A DNA stretch of 64,000 bases, taken from contig MNCI01014800.1 in NCBI GenBank assembly GCA_015680685.1, forward strand, positions 1 through 64,000. Reading direction: 5' to 3'. The position numbers and the translations under genes are program-made. Of this stretch, positions 44,241-56,228 are shown one piece after another. Origin of the DNA: Gnetum montanum. Lineage: Eukaryota > Streptophyta > Gnetopsida > Gnetales > Gnetaceae. The stretch's first letter is position 1, and each line of letters starts with the position of its first letter. A model generated the notes under the pieces. The model ran no database searches. It was not told where the DNA came from and saw nothing but the letters and a program-made list of their open reading frames with translations.

Positions 44241-45699
44241 TTAAAATTAGATACACACCAAGACATATAGCTCAATTAGAATTTTATCTAACTAAGCATT
44301 GCCCACTAGAAGTGAAACCATGACTTGGAGCTTCTAAATCAAGTATCTATGTATGTTGTGATCTTATAATAATCTAGAATAGTAAGACATAAGGCTTTGT
44401 AGTGGATCATTATTGGCTCATGTGATGTCATTATCATGTGGAATGACTTGAGGCTCAATAGTGGATTTTTGTATATGACTTGGCTTTATGCATGTGACTA
44501 CTATAGGTATGGTTGCCATGTATGAGTTTGTATGATTGTTATGAGACACTGGTTGTCATATGAATTTTCATATGTGATGTTTAAGCATGGTTACCATGTA
44601 TGCACTATGTGTATTTCTATGATGTGATGATTTGTATGCATGTAGTGCTTAGAGTACATGTGGTATTGAAATTCAATGCATGATGTTCTCTTTCTCCACT
44701 CTTTTTCTCTAGTGTAATGCTTGTTAGCAATCTACTAGGAAATATTTAAAGGCTTCCCACTTAGTTTATGTTATGTCTATATTTTGCAAGTGACATAGCT
44801 AGAGTTGTAGGAAGCCAATAGGACGAATGGGAAGGATGGAAGCTAGGTATTTATACATGTTTGTGTTTTGGCTATATATGTGGTATGTATAGTTGATAAG
44901 CTAAGCTTTTGTATTCATGCATGACATTAGTATATATCTTATTTTAAGGATGTGAATGGCAAGCTAGATGATTAATGAGCTAACAATAACATATGATGCT
45001 TNAAAGCTAGATGATTAATGAGCTAACAATAACATATGATGCTTTTAGTGATGGGTATGTTTCATGTGCACCTACTAGGTAATTTTAAGTTATTATGATG
45101 GCTTTTGCATTGACTCTGCTGATCAATAGTATGTATCATGTACAGTTAGCATTTATACTTTGATGTATGTATGATTTTGGAAGTAGTAACGTTCAAGCCT
45201 AGGTGTAGTACAAGGGTATTATGGTTATATCATCATATGTGCATAATAGAGAATAAAATATGTAGAGTCATATATTTATAAAGAAATAATAATTCATAGA
45301 AGGTAAAATTTAAAATATAATTTGATCTCTACATTGAATCATTAAATATATAAAAGATCTATATACAAAAATTTAATAAAGTATTTTAACAATAAAATTG
45401 TATTTACTTAAGTAATAGTATAATCCTTCTTTTTAATTCACGAAATAAAAAATAATTATTGGAATTCATGTGATAATTTTAAATTAAATTTATGCAAAAT
45501 TTCATGTGGTAACCTTTGCTCCCCTCCTTCTAGAATTTTCTTCTTAGAAAAAGTTAGGAAATTTATCTCTTATATCTCCTTTATTTCCAAAAGTTGCTTC
45601 TTAGTTTCTATATTTTTTGTAGAGAATATTTATGATAGGAATTAATTTACTTCATATTTTTCTTTCTTATTAATCTATAATCCTTATAAGATATTCTTG
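44241..45699. other. Unassigned, TATG/GATG-rich region
   Basis: A stretch dense in ATG/TATG words (44390-45060) resembles the interior of plant gypsy LTRs, but no borders were found. An N at 45002 is flanked by a 42-base duplication. Nothing else recognised. Confidence 0.3.
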
Positions 45700-46845
45700 G
45701 TAAGTATTATTTAGTTGGAAGTCAATTTCTTATCATTGTACAATATGACTTTAATTTGGAATGTACCTTTTCAAGAGGGAGATATGAAAGAAATTTAGAA
45801 TTCTTTTTAAACTTGACATCAAGACTAATTGATAAGTTATATTTCTAATTCTTTTTATTATTTCAAATATACCAACATATCTTAGGGATAATTTTCCTTT
45901 TTTCCTAAATTTCAGTAAGCTTTTTAATAGATATGCTTTTATAAAGATATAATTTTCAAATTGAAATTCAAGTAGTATTTCATTATGATTAGCATACTTA
46001 GTATACATATATTGAGAAATATTAATATAATCTTAAACTATGCAAATCTTCTTTGTGATTTGATTAATAAAATATGTGCATATTTGCATTCTATCCTCCA
46101 TAGTGGTCTAACAAAGAGGTGATCAACATGGTCTACAATAAAGTATCTATTAAGAAGTAGCCTTAATGCTTGATAATCATTATTGTATACAAATTCTACT
46201 AAAGATAACATTTTATCCCACTCCTACTACTATTAAAATGATCATGATTAAAGCATATAGTAATTTCATCAGCTGCAACAATGCTACAAGTAGAAAGGAA
46301 ATGAGAAAATTTTCTTAACAACTCTACCACCATCAATATAGCATTAAACTTTCTTTTAGTCTTTGATAATCCCATTATCAAATCCATGCAAATGAACTTT
46401 CACTTTCATTGGGTTATATCATGAACATAAAGCAATCTCGCTAGTGTTGATGCTCTACTTTAACTTGTTGAAGATTAAACATCTAGAAATAAAACTAACT
46501 ATTCCTTGCTTCATCTTAGGTAATCAATATAGTTTTCTTAAAATTTAAAATATTATATTATATCTAATGTGCATTTGATACTTACTAGCATGATTTTTAA
46601 AATAAATAATCAAAATGGATCTAGCTTAATTTTTAAAGCTTTTCTTGGTACCAAGTATCTAAATTTTGTTCTTCTATAATTGTATGCATTAAATTGGATT
46701 ATGCAACTAAGTTATTTATCTTTCTTGTCTTCATAATACATGCATTAGCTACTACATTTGCCTTTCCAAGATGATATTTAATATTATAATCAAAGCTTGT
46801 AACTAGTTTAATCCATTCCTTATATCACAAATTTAATTATTACTA
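45700..46845 (-). pseudogene. Ty3/gypsy (Tekay/Del-like) integrase and RNase H remnant
   Basis: 45751-46008 encodes the integrase C-terminus: KFRKKGKLSLRYVGIFEIIK and FHISLLKRYIPN, the usual chromovirus 'L.FGKKGKLSPRYIGPFEI...FHVSMLRKYI'. 46199-46387 covers the integrase core start (MDLIMGLSKTKRKFNAILMV), with the catalytic Asp region altered. Further upstream, near 46750-46800, GKANVVANA matches the end of RNase H. Between these the frame is lost. The element is cut at 46846 by the start of the next LTR. Confidence 0.8.
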
Positions 46846-46846
46846 G

Positions 46847-47687
46847 TGATGAGTCATGTCTAGGGTTACATCAATGAGGGATTTGATGCATTGACATGGC
46901 CCGATTGATGCAGTGTCTATTTTCACCTATAAATACACAGTCACGAGCTACATTTATGGAAATAAGTCTCATAGTTGTAGTGAAGCTCTTGTAATTTTGT
47001 CATTCAAAAGTTAGAATATTTTTCTAAGTGCTCTTTGTAGGAGTCAAATAGTGTATGGATCTTTATTTGAGAAGTATTATACCTAAGCATGGCAATGTGT
47101 GTGATAATAAAATGATCTTTCTAATAAACCTTGTAGCACTTTAAAATAGATTAATTATTCCCTTTATGCATTTAATATTTTAAGAAATTTTCCTTAATTT
47201 TTTAAGTAATTAAGTAATTAATTAAGATAGATTAAACAATGATTAATAAAGCACATAAGTATGATCACTTCTAGCATACACTTGATGCTTGGGAATCCTA
47301 GTAATGCTTCATGTTTGGTAACCTAGTAGCGTTAAATATGTTTAGGATGTGTACGACAAGAGGGAAAGGATGCTTATGCTAGGATTAGTTAAATATTAAC
47401 TAGTTAGATTAAATTAGAAATTAAATATCTTTAATTCTCTATTCTTTATTGTTAGGTCACTTAAAACATAAAACATAAAAAATGAGAAAATCATATGCCT
47501 AAGTTGCACTTAACCATACCTTTGTGTTTCACAAGTGTAATTGGGAAGACAATGATTGTAATGGTTAGTTTCACTTCCTAAAAACTAATGTGCTTAGAAA
47601 GCTATAAGTCCACCAAATTTGACTAGATCACACATGAAAGCTTTGTGGTTCAGATGGTTGGGCGTAGGGTCTATTCACCACTCATCA
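46847..47687 (+). repeat. 5' LTR of element G (TGATGAGT superfamily)
   Basis: TGATGAGTCATG to CACTCATCA, 841 bases, in + orientation and followed at once by a primer site. It has the family distal block ('cagatggttgggcgtaggg') but a different U3: CATCAATG/CATTGACATG repeats instead of GATATC. A TATA-like 'cctataaataca' lies at 46926. Confidence 0.85.
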
Positions 47688-47708
47688 TTAGTGTCATTTC
47701 TAGGGGCT
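47688..47708 (+). other. Primer-binding site of element G
   Basis: TTAGTGTCATTTCTAGGGGC follows the LTR end directly, a decayed version of the TTGGTGTCGTTGTTGGGG site of element E2. Confidence 0.65.
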
Positions 47709-47847
47709 TGTAGTTTGATACGTGGCTTATCAAGGACTCAGTGAATATTATTTGAGATTGTTGGAATGAACCCTTAAGTTAGAATCATTCAAAAAATAAA
47801 AATCATAATTATAATTAACACACACTGAAGTTTTATTTTAATCTAAA

Positions 47848-48960
47848 ATGGCTTCTTCTCATAGGCATGATGAATCAAAACCATGTGTGCCCTAATAATT
47901 CAAAGTGATGTACACTCATCTAGATGACTTTGTACCTAATTTCACCTTCATCCTATAGTAGGATGAATTGCTATGGTGAAGACATATGGAGGGTAACATT
48001 GTATTGCCTCCTAACTGATCTATTCCTAGCATGCTGCTCTAAACTCTTAAGAGGTTGAGCACCCAATATCTCCTTGATGAATATGTTATGCAAGATCATG
48101 ACTATCGGAACTACCATCCCATGGAATCATAATGTAAACAAGATCAACATTAGGAGAAGTGCCATGAAGCTATGAAGGGGAAATGGTTCACTAATTTCTT
48201 ATTCCTACTGAACCAAAATGATAAGGATGATCCTCCCTCTAGGGCTGCACAACATGATGATTCTCTACTACTTGACTCTAGTGAAGGGGGCTTGAACCCA
48301 TACTTATAGTCCACTATCAATAATCCTGGTTTAGGTAGAAGTGGGAGTCAAGGTAGGGGCTTGAGCAAGCATTATGATGATGATAAACCTAATGATCATG
48401 TGTGTGACATGCAAAGAGAAGGTGGTAGATATTGTGGTGGTGGAAGTCCTCCTCCCTCTTCATCTTCTTCACCTACATCTTCTTCTTCCTCCTCTAAATC
48501 TAATTGAGACCATAGGGGATGAAACTAAGATGGAGGTGAACAATGATACAATGATCATAGTCGCTACCATGAATGATGGGGTAGTAAAGGATATCATAGG
48601 AGTCATTGAAATCATGAAAATGATGAACCTTTGATAGTAACTTGAAGCATGTTAAACATCATAGAGGCAGTTAGAATTTCAACCAGGCATGTGAAAGATA
48701 GTAGAATCAAGAGGTTGGATATGAACAATATCTCTAGATTTGAAGGGGAATATAACTTAGATCTTTAGATCCATCTTAAAGCCTTTCACAATGCCTTTTC
48801 CTTGTAGAACATAGAAAAAAATTGGCAAAAACTTAAGCTATTTTCTAGGATACTCATAAAAGAAGTAGAAAAAAATTGGTACTACTCCTTGGAGCTGGAA
48901 TCAATTTGTAGATAGAGTATAATGATTGAGCCAACCCATGCTACTAAAGAATAAACCCTA
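47848..48960 (+). pseudogene. Gag of element G
   Basis: ATG at 47848 (MASSHRHDESK). After several stops the frame resumes. A serine/proline linker lies at about 48440-48500 (SPPPSSSSSPTSSSSSSSKS). The gag core at 48700-48900 reads ISRFEGEYNLDL, IHLKAFHNAFSL, KLKLFSRILIKEVEKNWYYS, matching the 'f.G..dp..HL..F.....l......k.klFp.tL.g.A..Wy.sL' pattern. Many internal stops make it inactive. Confidence 0.65.
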
Positions 48961-49689
48961 TACTTCAATTTAAATCCATAGCCAAATTTTCTATGTAAGG
49001 TGGAGGGCTTGTAGAGTAATAATGGTCTATGTAAATAGAAGTTCACCTATGCTTAACTAAGGTCATAAAAACTTCTCATCAAAGATAAAAGAGAACCTAT
49101 TTGTTTGATTGCATACCTATCCTATAGGGTAGGTGCATGATTGGTTTGTATAGTCCAACCAAATGTTGGTATGCTTGAGAAGAGTAAGCTTCCAATCAAT
49201 GTACTACTGTAATTAGATGAGGTTAACTCTTGAACTAAAGTCACAAAGAGCTAGAGAATGATCCTTTTCATCAATTTTGATAACCATCATGAGATTGCTA
49301 ATATCTAGTCACTTTCTAAGAAAGCATCATTATTTAACTATCCATGTTGCCATAGTAGACATAGAGATGGTAATAACATCTCCATTAGGTGTCATCATGC
49401 TTCTCTAATAGACATAGCAATGAAACTTATTTTTGAAGTAGATATTACATTTGAATTATGCTAAAGAATGTTCATTGAGACATCCTAAGTGTGATATTTT
49501 ATCTAGCCTAAATGATTTCCCTCTCTACAAGGCGAAGAGGAGGATATAAACCTGATCCCACAATTCTCATGTATGCACTTATGGTAAAATTTCCTACCAT
49601 GAGAACTTGAACTTTCTTACATAGCTAGATTAATAAATGACTAGTAATATTACTTATATGCATGGATAGATGAAGGATTATTATCATAA
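48961..49689 (+). other. Continuation of element G, no domain recognised
   Basis: The + strand still shows short coding-like pieces after gag (for example KLPINVLL and PCCHSRHRDGNNI near 49190-49380) but no protease or polymerase motif. The junction with the following - strand element is not visible. Confidence 0.3.
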
Positions 49690-50465
49690 CTAATATTATA
49701 TGATTTGGCCTACCTTGGTTGTAGTTCATTGGGTATCGTGTGCATGGGACTAGGGAGTAGAAGCTACTACTACATTTGGGAAGCTCAATTTATAGGATTA
49801 TTAAAAGTAGATAGGTAATATTGAGGTATCATTGTTGGGGTTTGTTAAGTACCTACTTTGGCATCATAATAATAAGGATTGGATAGAGGTGCCATCTATT
49901 GTTGCATCAAAGTATGAAGATTCCATGGATCAACACCCTAAGGATTTGAAGTTTGAAATTGTTGGTATTATTGCATGGGCTATGAATAAGCACCACTAGG
50001 ATAGTATGAACGAATAGAGTATGGGATCCTTATTGTTTACCTTTTGATGAATCTAGGATTCAAAGTTATCGTAGATTACCCCATCTCATCAATCATGTGA
50101 GCCATGAGTAGGCAATACTAAGAATCATGAGAGTCTACATAGCATTCACAAGAACCCTCATCATTGGAGGAAAATGAGGAAGCCCCATTTGAATCTTTTT
50201 AAATGCTTTTAGAATAAGAAAACTTTCCTTCACCCTTGCCATCATACCTCTTTCTACATTCTTGTGGTGCCACTTCTTTAGTTGCAACCTTGAAAACATT
50301 ACCCTCAATGTCCTTAATAGTAATGGTCATCTTTTCATCTATCACATTCCAAACTTGGTCCAAATGATGGGCCAAGTCTATCAAGGCTTTTTTTGTTCTA
50401 ACTTGATATTGTGCTAGAGCCTTGACTATAGTAGGAGGTTCAATAGTACATTCAAAATTTTTGAT
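49690..50465 (-). pseudogene. Left part of element E3 (gag-like)
   Basis: On the - strand, 50199-50384 is open (LAHHLDQVWNVIDEKMTITI...KRYDGKGEGKF), and upstream it reads EPPTIVKALAQYQVRTKKAL. A Q/P/Y-rich stretch follows at 49860-50030 (SYYPSGAYS, YQQFQTSNP), like the Pro-rich ORF of E2. The segment ends at the LTR of the inserted chromovirus; the other half resumes at 57221. Confidence 0.45.
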
Positions 50466-51439
50466 TTTGGAGTAGGTTCACTCCACAAATAAATCACCTT
50501 TACATACTAAATCCAAATATTATGCCAAGATAAAATTAATTCCTAGAAAATAAGAAAACTAGCTATCTTCAATTAAATTATTAGAAGATTACATCAAGGT
50601 TCACACAACCCATAAGCAGCCAAAAACCTATCACACTTAAATAATATTGCAGAACATGAGGTTCTACAACAACAAAATGGTTGTTCTTAATGTAAGACAC
50701 AAATAATAGCAACCTCTCCCACAACCTGAGACTAAGATCTCAACTTAAAAGTGAGATATAAGAAAATAGAGCACATAAATCAACACACCATAAGCTAATC
50801 TTGGAGCTGCAATCACCAATTGTCCTCACCTAATATGCTCACCCACTTCTCTTGCACTACTCTCCTTGCATACCAACTCTTCTGCCCCTCTCATGGATGA
50901 TTACATACATAATTATAAAGATCTAAAATCCTAGGAAGCTTTATATTTTCCTTTCTAAATGTTTTTCACATAGATCTGGAGTCTTTAAAATGTTTCCCAA
51001 TTGAAACATCACATTAGAGATTTTTTTTCTTCACCAACATAGACATCTCTTGTTTCATGTAGACATATACTATGAAAGCCCTACTCTTAGGAGAGACATC
51101 TAATATTTTTGGTAGACATCTCCTTTGGACTTGGGATGTCTCTACTTTAGGGGAGACGTCTATCCCACAAGTGACAATAATAAAAATGCTCATTTTGATG
51201 ATGGGAACCTCCAGATACCTTCCAACAAGTCTCCATAGATCTTGGAACCTTCTAAACTCATCAAAATAAGCCAAAAAACCTCTAAACATGCCAAAACATC
51301 CAAGAGGCTTCATCATAAAAATTCAACACAAGAACATATACAAAAACTAGACACACATGTTTGGGTCTTCTCCAAGCATGAAACCTATAAAGACAACTTG
51401 TAGGACAAGCACAAGGAAATTAGAAGAGGTGTTCCTATA
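50466..51439 (-). repeat. 3' LTR of the chromovirus
   Basis: Aligns with 56229-57220. On the coding strand it begins TATAGGAACACC (TGTAGAAACACC in the other LTR) next to a purine tract AAGGGTGGGAGAG at 51443-51456. Near 51040-51170 it holds five or more copies of an AGACATCT-like word on both strands. Confidence 0.85.
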
Positions 51440-51509
51440 CCAACTCTCCCACCCTTCAAAAAGTAAACTCATATGAACAAGGAAGTAGGGGTGGAAGTGA
51501 TCCCCCACT

Positions 51510-51690
51510 TAAAAAGTTTGGTCTCATAGATCCATATAACATCATTAGCATATTGATCATCCCAATGGATTAAATATTTATGCCTCTTAACTTCCTGACT
51601 GCTAGAAGCTTTCCTTCACTTGAGTACGATTACCTTCTTCTCCATTGAAGGCTTCAATTGATCAATAGCCCCTTTCAACTCATCGATGTT
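51510..51690 (-). pseudogene. Chromodomain-like C-terminal tail of the chromovirus integrase
   Basis: The - strand encodes EVKRHKYLIHWDDQYANDVI followed by WIYETKL, matching the chromodomain pattern 'Y.VkW.g......TW.....L' that follows integrase in chromoviruses. A stop lies just upstream of it. Targeting of insertion to heterochromatin is the known role of such domains. Confidence 0.6.
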
Positions 51691-51693
51691 TTC

Positions 51694-52592
51694 CTATATG
51701 ATCTCCTTATTAGATGTTCCATGATAGTGCACAAGATTTGAAACATTAAACACAAAAGACATACCAACATCATTTTGTAAATAAATCTCAAAAGCAGTGT
51801 CATTAATGTTAGCCTTGATTTTGAAAGGCCCCATCTTCTTCACTTTCAATTTGGAGAAGTTAACACCTCTCAACCACTTCTTCTTTAAGTGCACCCAAAT
51901 GAAGTCACCAATAGCAAAATTAGGATTTCTCTTGCCTTCATTCCTCTTGAGGACTCTCTCTTCAACCTTCTTCTTAAGATTTTATTTTACTTGTGCATGG
52001 AGATCCTTCATATCTTGTACAAAATTAGCACTAAGTTAAGCTTCATGATCAAAGCTCTTTAAAGTGTTCACCATCTTTGGAAAAAAAACCCATAATTCAC
52101 CTCAAATGGGATTTTTCCAGTTGCAACATGAAAAACATTATTATACAAAAATTTAGCATGACATAATAAAATTTTCCACTTGTTTTGTTATCTATCACAA
52201 AAACATCTCATTATGTTTAGCAAGGATTTATTTACCACCTCTGTTTGGCCATCAGATTATGGATGATATGCACTAGAAAAATTCAATTTTTTCCCTAAAA
52301 TATTCCAAAGGGAACCCCAAAAATTACTTGTAAACTTTGATTCTCTATTAATAATAATATTCAAAGGAATACTATGCAACTTCACAACATGCCGGAAAAA
52401 TAAATTTGCAACATGAGAGACATCACTCACCTTCTTGCATGGAATAAAATGTACCATCTTGAAAAACCTATCCACAAAAACAAAAATTGCATTGTTCCCA
52501 CTCTTGGTCTTTGCAATACCACTCAAAAATTCTATTAACACACTTTCCCATGGACCTTTAGGAATTGACAAAGGCATATAGTGTCCATCCAT
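51694..52592 (-). pseudogene. Chromovirus integrase core and C-terminal domain
   Basis: 52257-52592 is open and covers GPWESVLIEFLSGIAKTKSG, FVFVDRFFKMVHFIPCKK, LFFRHVVKLHSIPLNIIINR and WNILGKKLNFSSAYHP. The first catalytic Asp (usually DFI/DFV) is changed to Glu, and the second (usually SDRD) reads NRES, so catalysis is probably lost. 51694-51894 is the C-terminal GPF/Y module: KKMGPFKIKANINDTAFEI and FNVSNLVHYH. Confidence 0.88.
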
Positions 52593-52613
52593 ACTATTAC
52601 CTTCTTTGAACTT

Positions 52614-53168
52614 CTAACATGTCAAGTACTCCTTCATAAATTTTGAAACTTTTGTTACCATACTAGGCCAAAAATAATGCCTACTCACAAGTTCCAATGT
52701 TTTGTCCCTACCCATGTAACCTTCCATGCCACTACAATGCTTTTCAAACAAAATCATTTTCCTAAAATCATAATTAAGAACACATACCTTTCCATTCTTA
52801 AATAATAGTTCATTTTGAATATGATAGTACCTCCATTGGTCTATCCTAGTCATCAACAGATCTTTGAGGCTCCTTCAAACTTGCCTAAAATCAACATCAT
52901 GCTTATATAAAGAAGCAAAATGACTCATACCTTTCACATGAGGTACATGCACCCTAGATAATGCATCAGCTACCACATTGGCTTTTCCACTTTTGTGCTT
53001 TAACATAAAATTGAACACTTGTAACTGCATAACCCACATCATGTGCTTTGCACTCAACTTCCTTTGTGAGTTTAGAAATTGAAATTCTTTGTGGTCTATC
53101 ATCAAAGTGAATTCTTTGGGCAACAAGTAATGCCTCCAATGCTTGATTTCTTGAAGAATAGTGTACAA
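52614..53168 (-). pseudogene. Chromovirus RNase H and integrase zinc-binding segment
   Basis: 52875-53168 is RNase H (FTLMIDHKEFQFLNSQRKLS ... HKSGKANVVADALSR). 52614-52856 is the integrase H2C2 finger (EKHCSGMEGYMGRDKTLELV, HYFWPSM, FMKEYLTC). One stop separates them. Confidence 0.88.
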
Positions 53169-53219
53169 ATCCTTCTCATATACACTATATTTTTTCCTTA
53201 CTCATTCAAATTTTAAGAA

Positions 53220-54110
53220 AAGAAAGCAACAAGCCTACCTTCTTGCGAAAGTACCCTACCAATGGCAAGTCCACTTGCATCCACCTCACCTAAAAGAGCT
53301 TCCAAATATCTAGAATTGCAAGCACATGTTCATTGGTATTCTTTGCTTTAAATAAGTCAAAGCTTCCTTAGGTTTTGTTATCCAACCTAAATTTCTTACT
53401 TTCCTTCAAAAAAGAAAACATTGATCATGAAATACCACTAAACTTTTTAATGAACTATCTATAAAAACTTGCTAAACCAAGGAATGATCTTACCTTTCCA
53501 ACATTCTTATGAGTTGGCCAATCCCTTATAGTGTTCACCTTGCTAACTTCCATTCAAACTTGATTTTCAAAAACCACATGCCCCAAATATGTGATTTCCC
53601 TCTTGTAGAAATGAATTTTCTTCACATTGATCACAAACTGTGCCTCCTCAAACTTAAGGCATACCATCCTTAAGTGATCGAAGTACTCTTCCTCATTAGA
53701 GCTAAATACCAAAATATCATTAAAAAGAATAATACAACACATACCAATCAAGTTCTTCAATACATCATGCATCAACCTCATGAGTGTGGAAGGTGTATTT
53801 GTGAGCCTAAATTGCATCACCAACCACTCAAACAATCCATTTGGTGGTTTGAAAGCTATCTTTCACTCATCACCATGCTTGATTATGATTTTATGGTACC
53901 CACTCTTTAAATCAATTTTCCTAAGAATTTCAAAATTAGTATGGACATCAAGAGTATCATCTATCCTTGGAATAGGAAACATGTAGCTCATCATTATCCT
54001 ATTCACTACCTTGGAATCAATGCACATCCTCCATTCATCACTATCCTTCTTTGGCACTAGCACCATTAGAATTGCATAAGGTGAAATGGATTTCCTCATG
54101 AAGCCATTTG
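53220..54110 (-). pseudogene. Chromovirus reverse transcriptase
   Basis: 53863-54099 has SPYAILMVLVPKKDSDEWRM, CIDSKVVNRIM and the DLKSGYHKIIIKHGDE block. 53554-53835 has FEWLVMQFRLTNTPSTLMRL and the catalytic-loop ILFNDILVFS. The usual Y-L-D-D reads L-F-N-D, i.e. the first active-site Asp is Asn, an inactivating change. The 3' part is interrupted by stops. Confidence 0.9.
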
Positions 54111-54519
54111 CAAGTAATACCTACTTGCCTTTGTAATTCAATCCTCTAATTTGGTGCCATCTAGTAAGCTCTGTTATGTGGAATGGTAGTACCAACAATG
54201 AAGTCAATATGATGTTGTATATTCCTCATCAGTATTATTCCATCCAATTCTCCTTAAACACCTTGAAAAATTTCTCATTCAAGCCTAGCATAGCTATATG
54301 AAGTACAACCTACACATCATCATGGTTAGTAGCAACTATTGCCATAACAACAAAACCAAAGCTGGTTTCATCATGTTCCTTAATATATTCCCTCTCTGCT
54401 AGAGGGATTAAGAAAGAATTAAGTAAGCTTTGTTGCTTCACTTATTTAGTTGCCATAGGAATCAAATCATGGATTCCATTAAGTCTAACAACACTCCACA
54501 CATTTCTTGCTTCATTAAA

Positions 54520-54774
54520 CTAAGAACCATTGTCAAAATTCCAAGGTCTACCAAGCATTACATTAGCACAATCTATTGGAAGCACATCACACCTCACAAC
54601 ATCATGAAAAATTAAAATTTTAAATTTCAAGCCACATTGTTCCTTCATCTCTTGGAAAAAATCTTTAGACAACCAATGCACCTTATATGGTGTAGGATGG
54701 GGACTAGTTACCAAACCCAATCTAGCAACTGCCTTAGAAGAAATAACATTTTCCTGGGCATCCTCATCAATCAA
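54520..54774 (-). pseudogene. Chromovirus protease
   Basis: Reads MIDEDAQENVISSKAVARLG ... CDVLPIDCANVMLGRPWNFD. This matches the retropepsin pattern 'liDsGas.nvis...v.klgL...cdvvpmd.ch.LLGRPW'. The D-S-G triad is D-E-D here, so the enzyme is probably dead. Confidence 0.85.
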
Positions 54775-56163
54775 AACATGAACCTTTCCTCACTAAGTAA
54801 ACAACTAGCTCCAATGGAAACTAACAATTTCCTATCAAGATGATCTCCTCTATTAACATTCCTCATGAATGCACAAGAATTTGATTCAAAAACATCCTCA
54901 ATTTTTGAAACATTAGGATTACCTCTTTGAAGAGCTTGGCTTGATGTCTCCTCCACCTTCTTGGTTTGCACATCATTTCCCTTAGCTAACTTGTTAAGTG
55001 AACATTTCCATTGTGTATGTCCTCATTCTCCATACTTGAAGCATTGAAATTTTGATGAGTTGCTACCTTGACCCTTGTCTCCCATGCTTAGGTCCTTCCT
55101 AGTTTTCTCATCACCTCCTTCAATCGTCTTATCTTAGCTACCCTCCTTATCTTTAAGTTTGGATTTGAATCCCTTATTAGATCTAGATCCCTTCTTATCC
55201 TTAGAAATTTTTTTTCTCCTATTTTTGAATCCACGTAATTTCTTCTTACCCTTGAGTACCAAATCATATGCCTCATTAAAGGTTTGTGGCTCATAAAAGG
55301 ATAGCTCTTGCTGGTATGCCATTTTGAGACCTCCTAAAATGATTGAAACTTTTTCATACTCTGAGTTTATTGTATCTAATGGACTAGATCAGAAAATTTG
55401 ATATAAAATTATTTGACATCCTTGTCACCTTGCCTTAGNAAAAATTTGATATAAAATTATTTGACATCCTTGTCACCTTGCCTTAGGAATTTTAACCTCA
55501 TAATGGTTTCATGTCTCTGATGAGACTATTAAAATTTTCTTTTCAACCTATATTTCATCATATCCCAATCTCTAATAGGCTAACTATTTCATCTTTCATA
55601 AGCATGGGACTCCTTCTCCCACCATGTAGAAGCCATACCTTCTAATCTAGATTCAGCAATAGGTACCCTCAAGTTTTTTGGTACCTCTTCTAATAGAAAA
55701 TTCTTCTAAAGTATCTTCAGCCAACTTGTAAAAGAATTGGTGCCATTTACATCATTGAAAGCCTTCAACTCTACATATGGAAGTCTTGAAGCATTTTTTA
55801 ACATTCTTGCAAGCCTTGCCTCATCTTCATCATCAATCTTGTTTGAAGAAGTATTGAGCACCATTGGAGAACCATTGAAGAAATAGGATTTTCTCTTATT
55901 GAAATCCTTGATTGATGGTTTCCTACACTCCCATAGCTAGATTGATCTTCCTCTTCATATACTCAATCTCCACTTGTCTCTAAAACTTGTTGATATGAAT
56001 GTACATGCTCTTCACCTCTATGTGTTTGGATATGGCTAGGACCAGCTTGTCTATCCACCTTCATGCTAATTTCATCCAATCAAGCAACCATCATCTAGAA
56101 GGCTAACTTCATGCTCTCCATGTCCCTATTAAAATCTTGCACCTGTTTCTTCTTGGATGCCAT
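54775..56163 (-). pseudogene. Chromovirus gag
   Basis: ATG at 56163 (MASKKKQVQDFNRDMESMKL), about 60 bases inside the LTR. Further 3', YQQELSFYEPQTFNEAYDLV (55260-55322) belongs to the gag core, then a Lys/Arg-rich segment. A zinc knuckle near 55010-55050 reads C-x2-Y-x3-stop-G-H-x4-C, so the second Cys is lost. The N at 55439 has a 45-base duplication around it. Confidence 0.8.
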
Positions 56164-56210
56164 CTAAAATTGACAAAATCCTCAACCAAAATCCAAGCAC
56201 CAATAAAACT

Positions 56211-56226
56211 ATGCTTTGATACCAAT
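56211..56226 (-). other. Primer-binding site of the chromovirus (initiator tRNA-Met type)
   Basis: On the - strand, TTGGTATCAAAGCATAG lies two bases inside the LTR end, one or two changes from the common TGGTATCAGAGC site. Confidence 0.85.
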
Positions 56227-56228
56227 AA

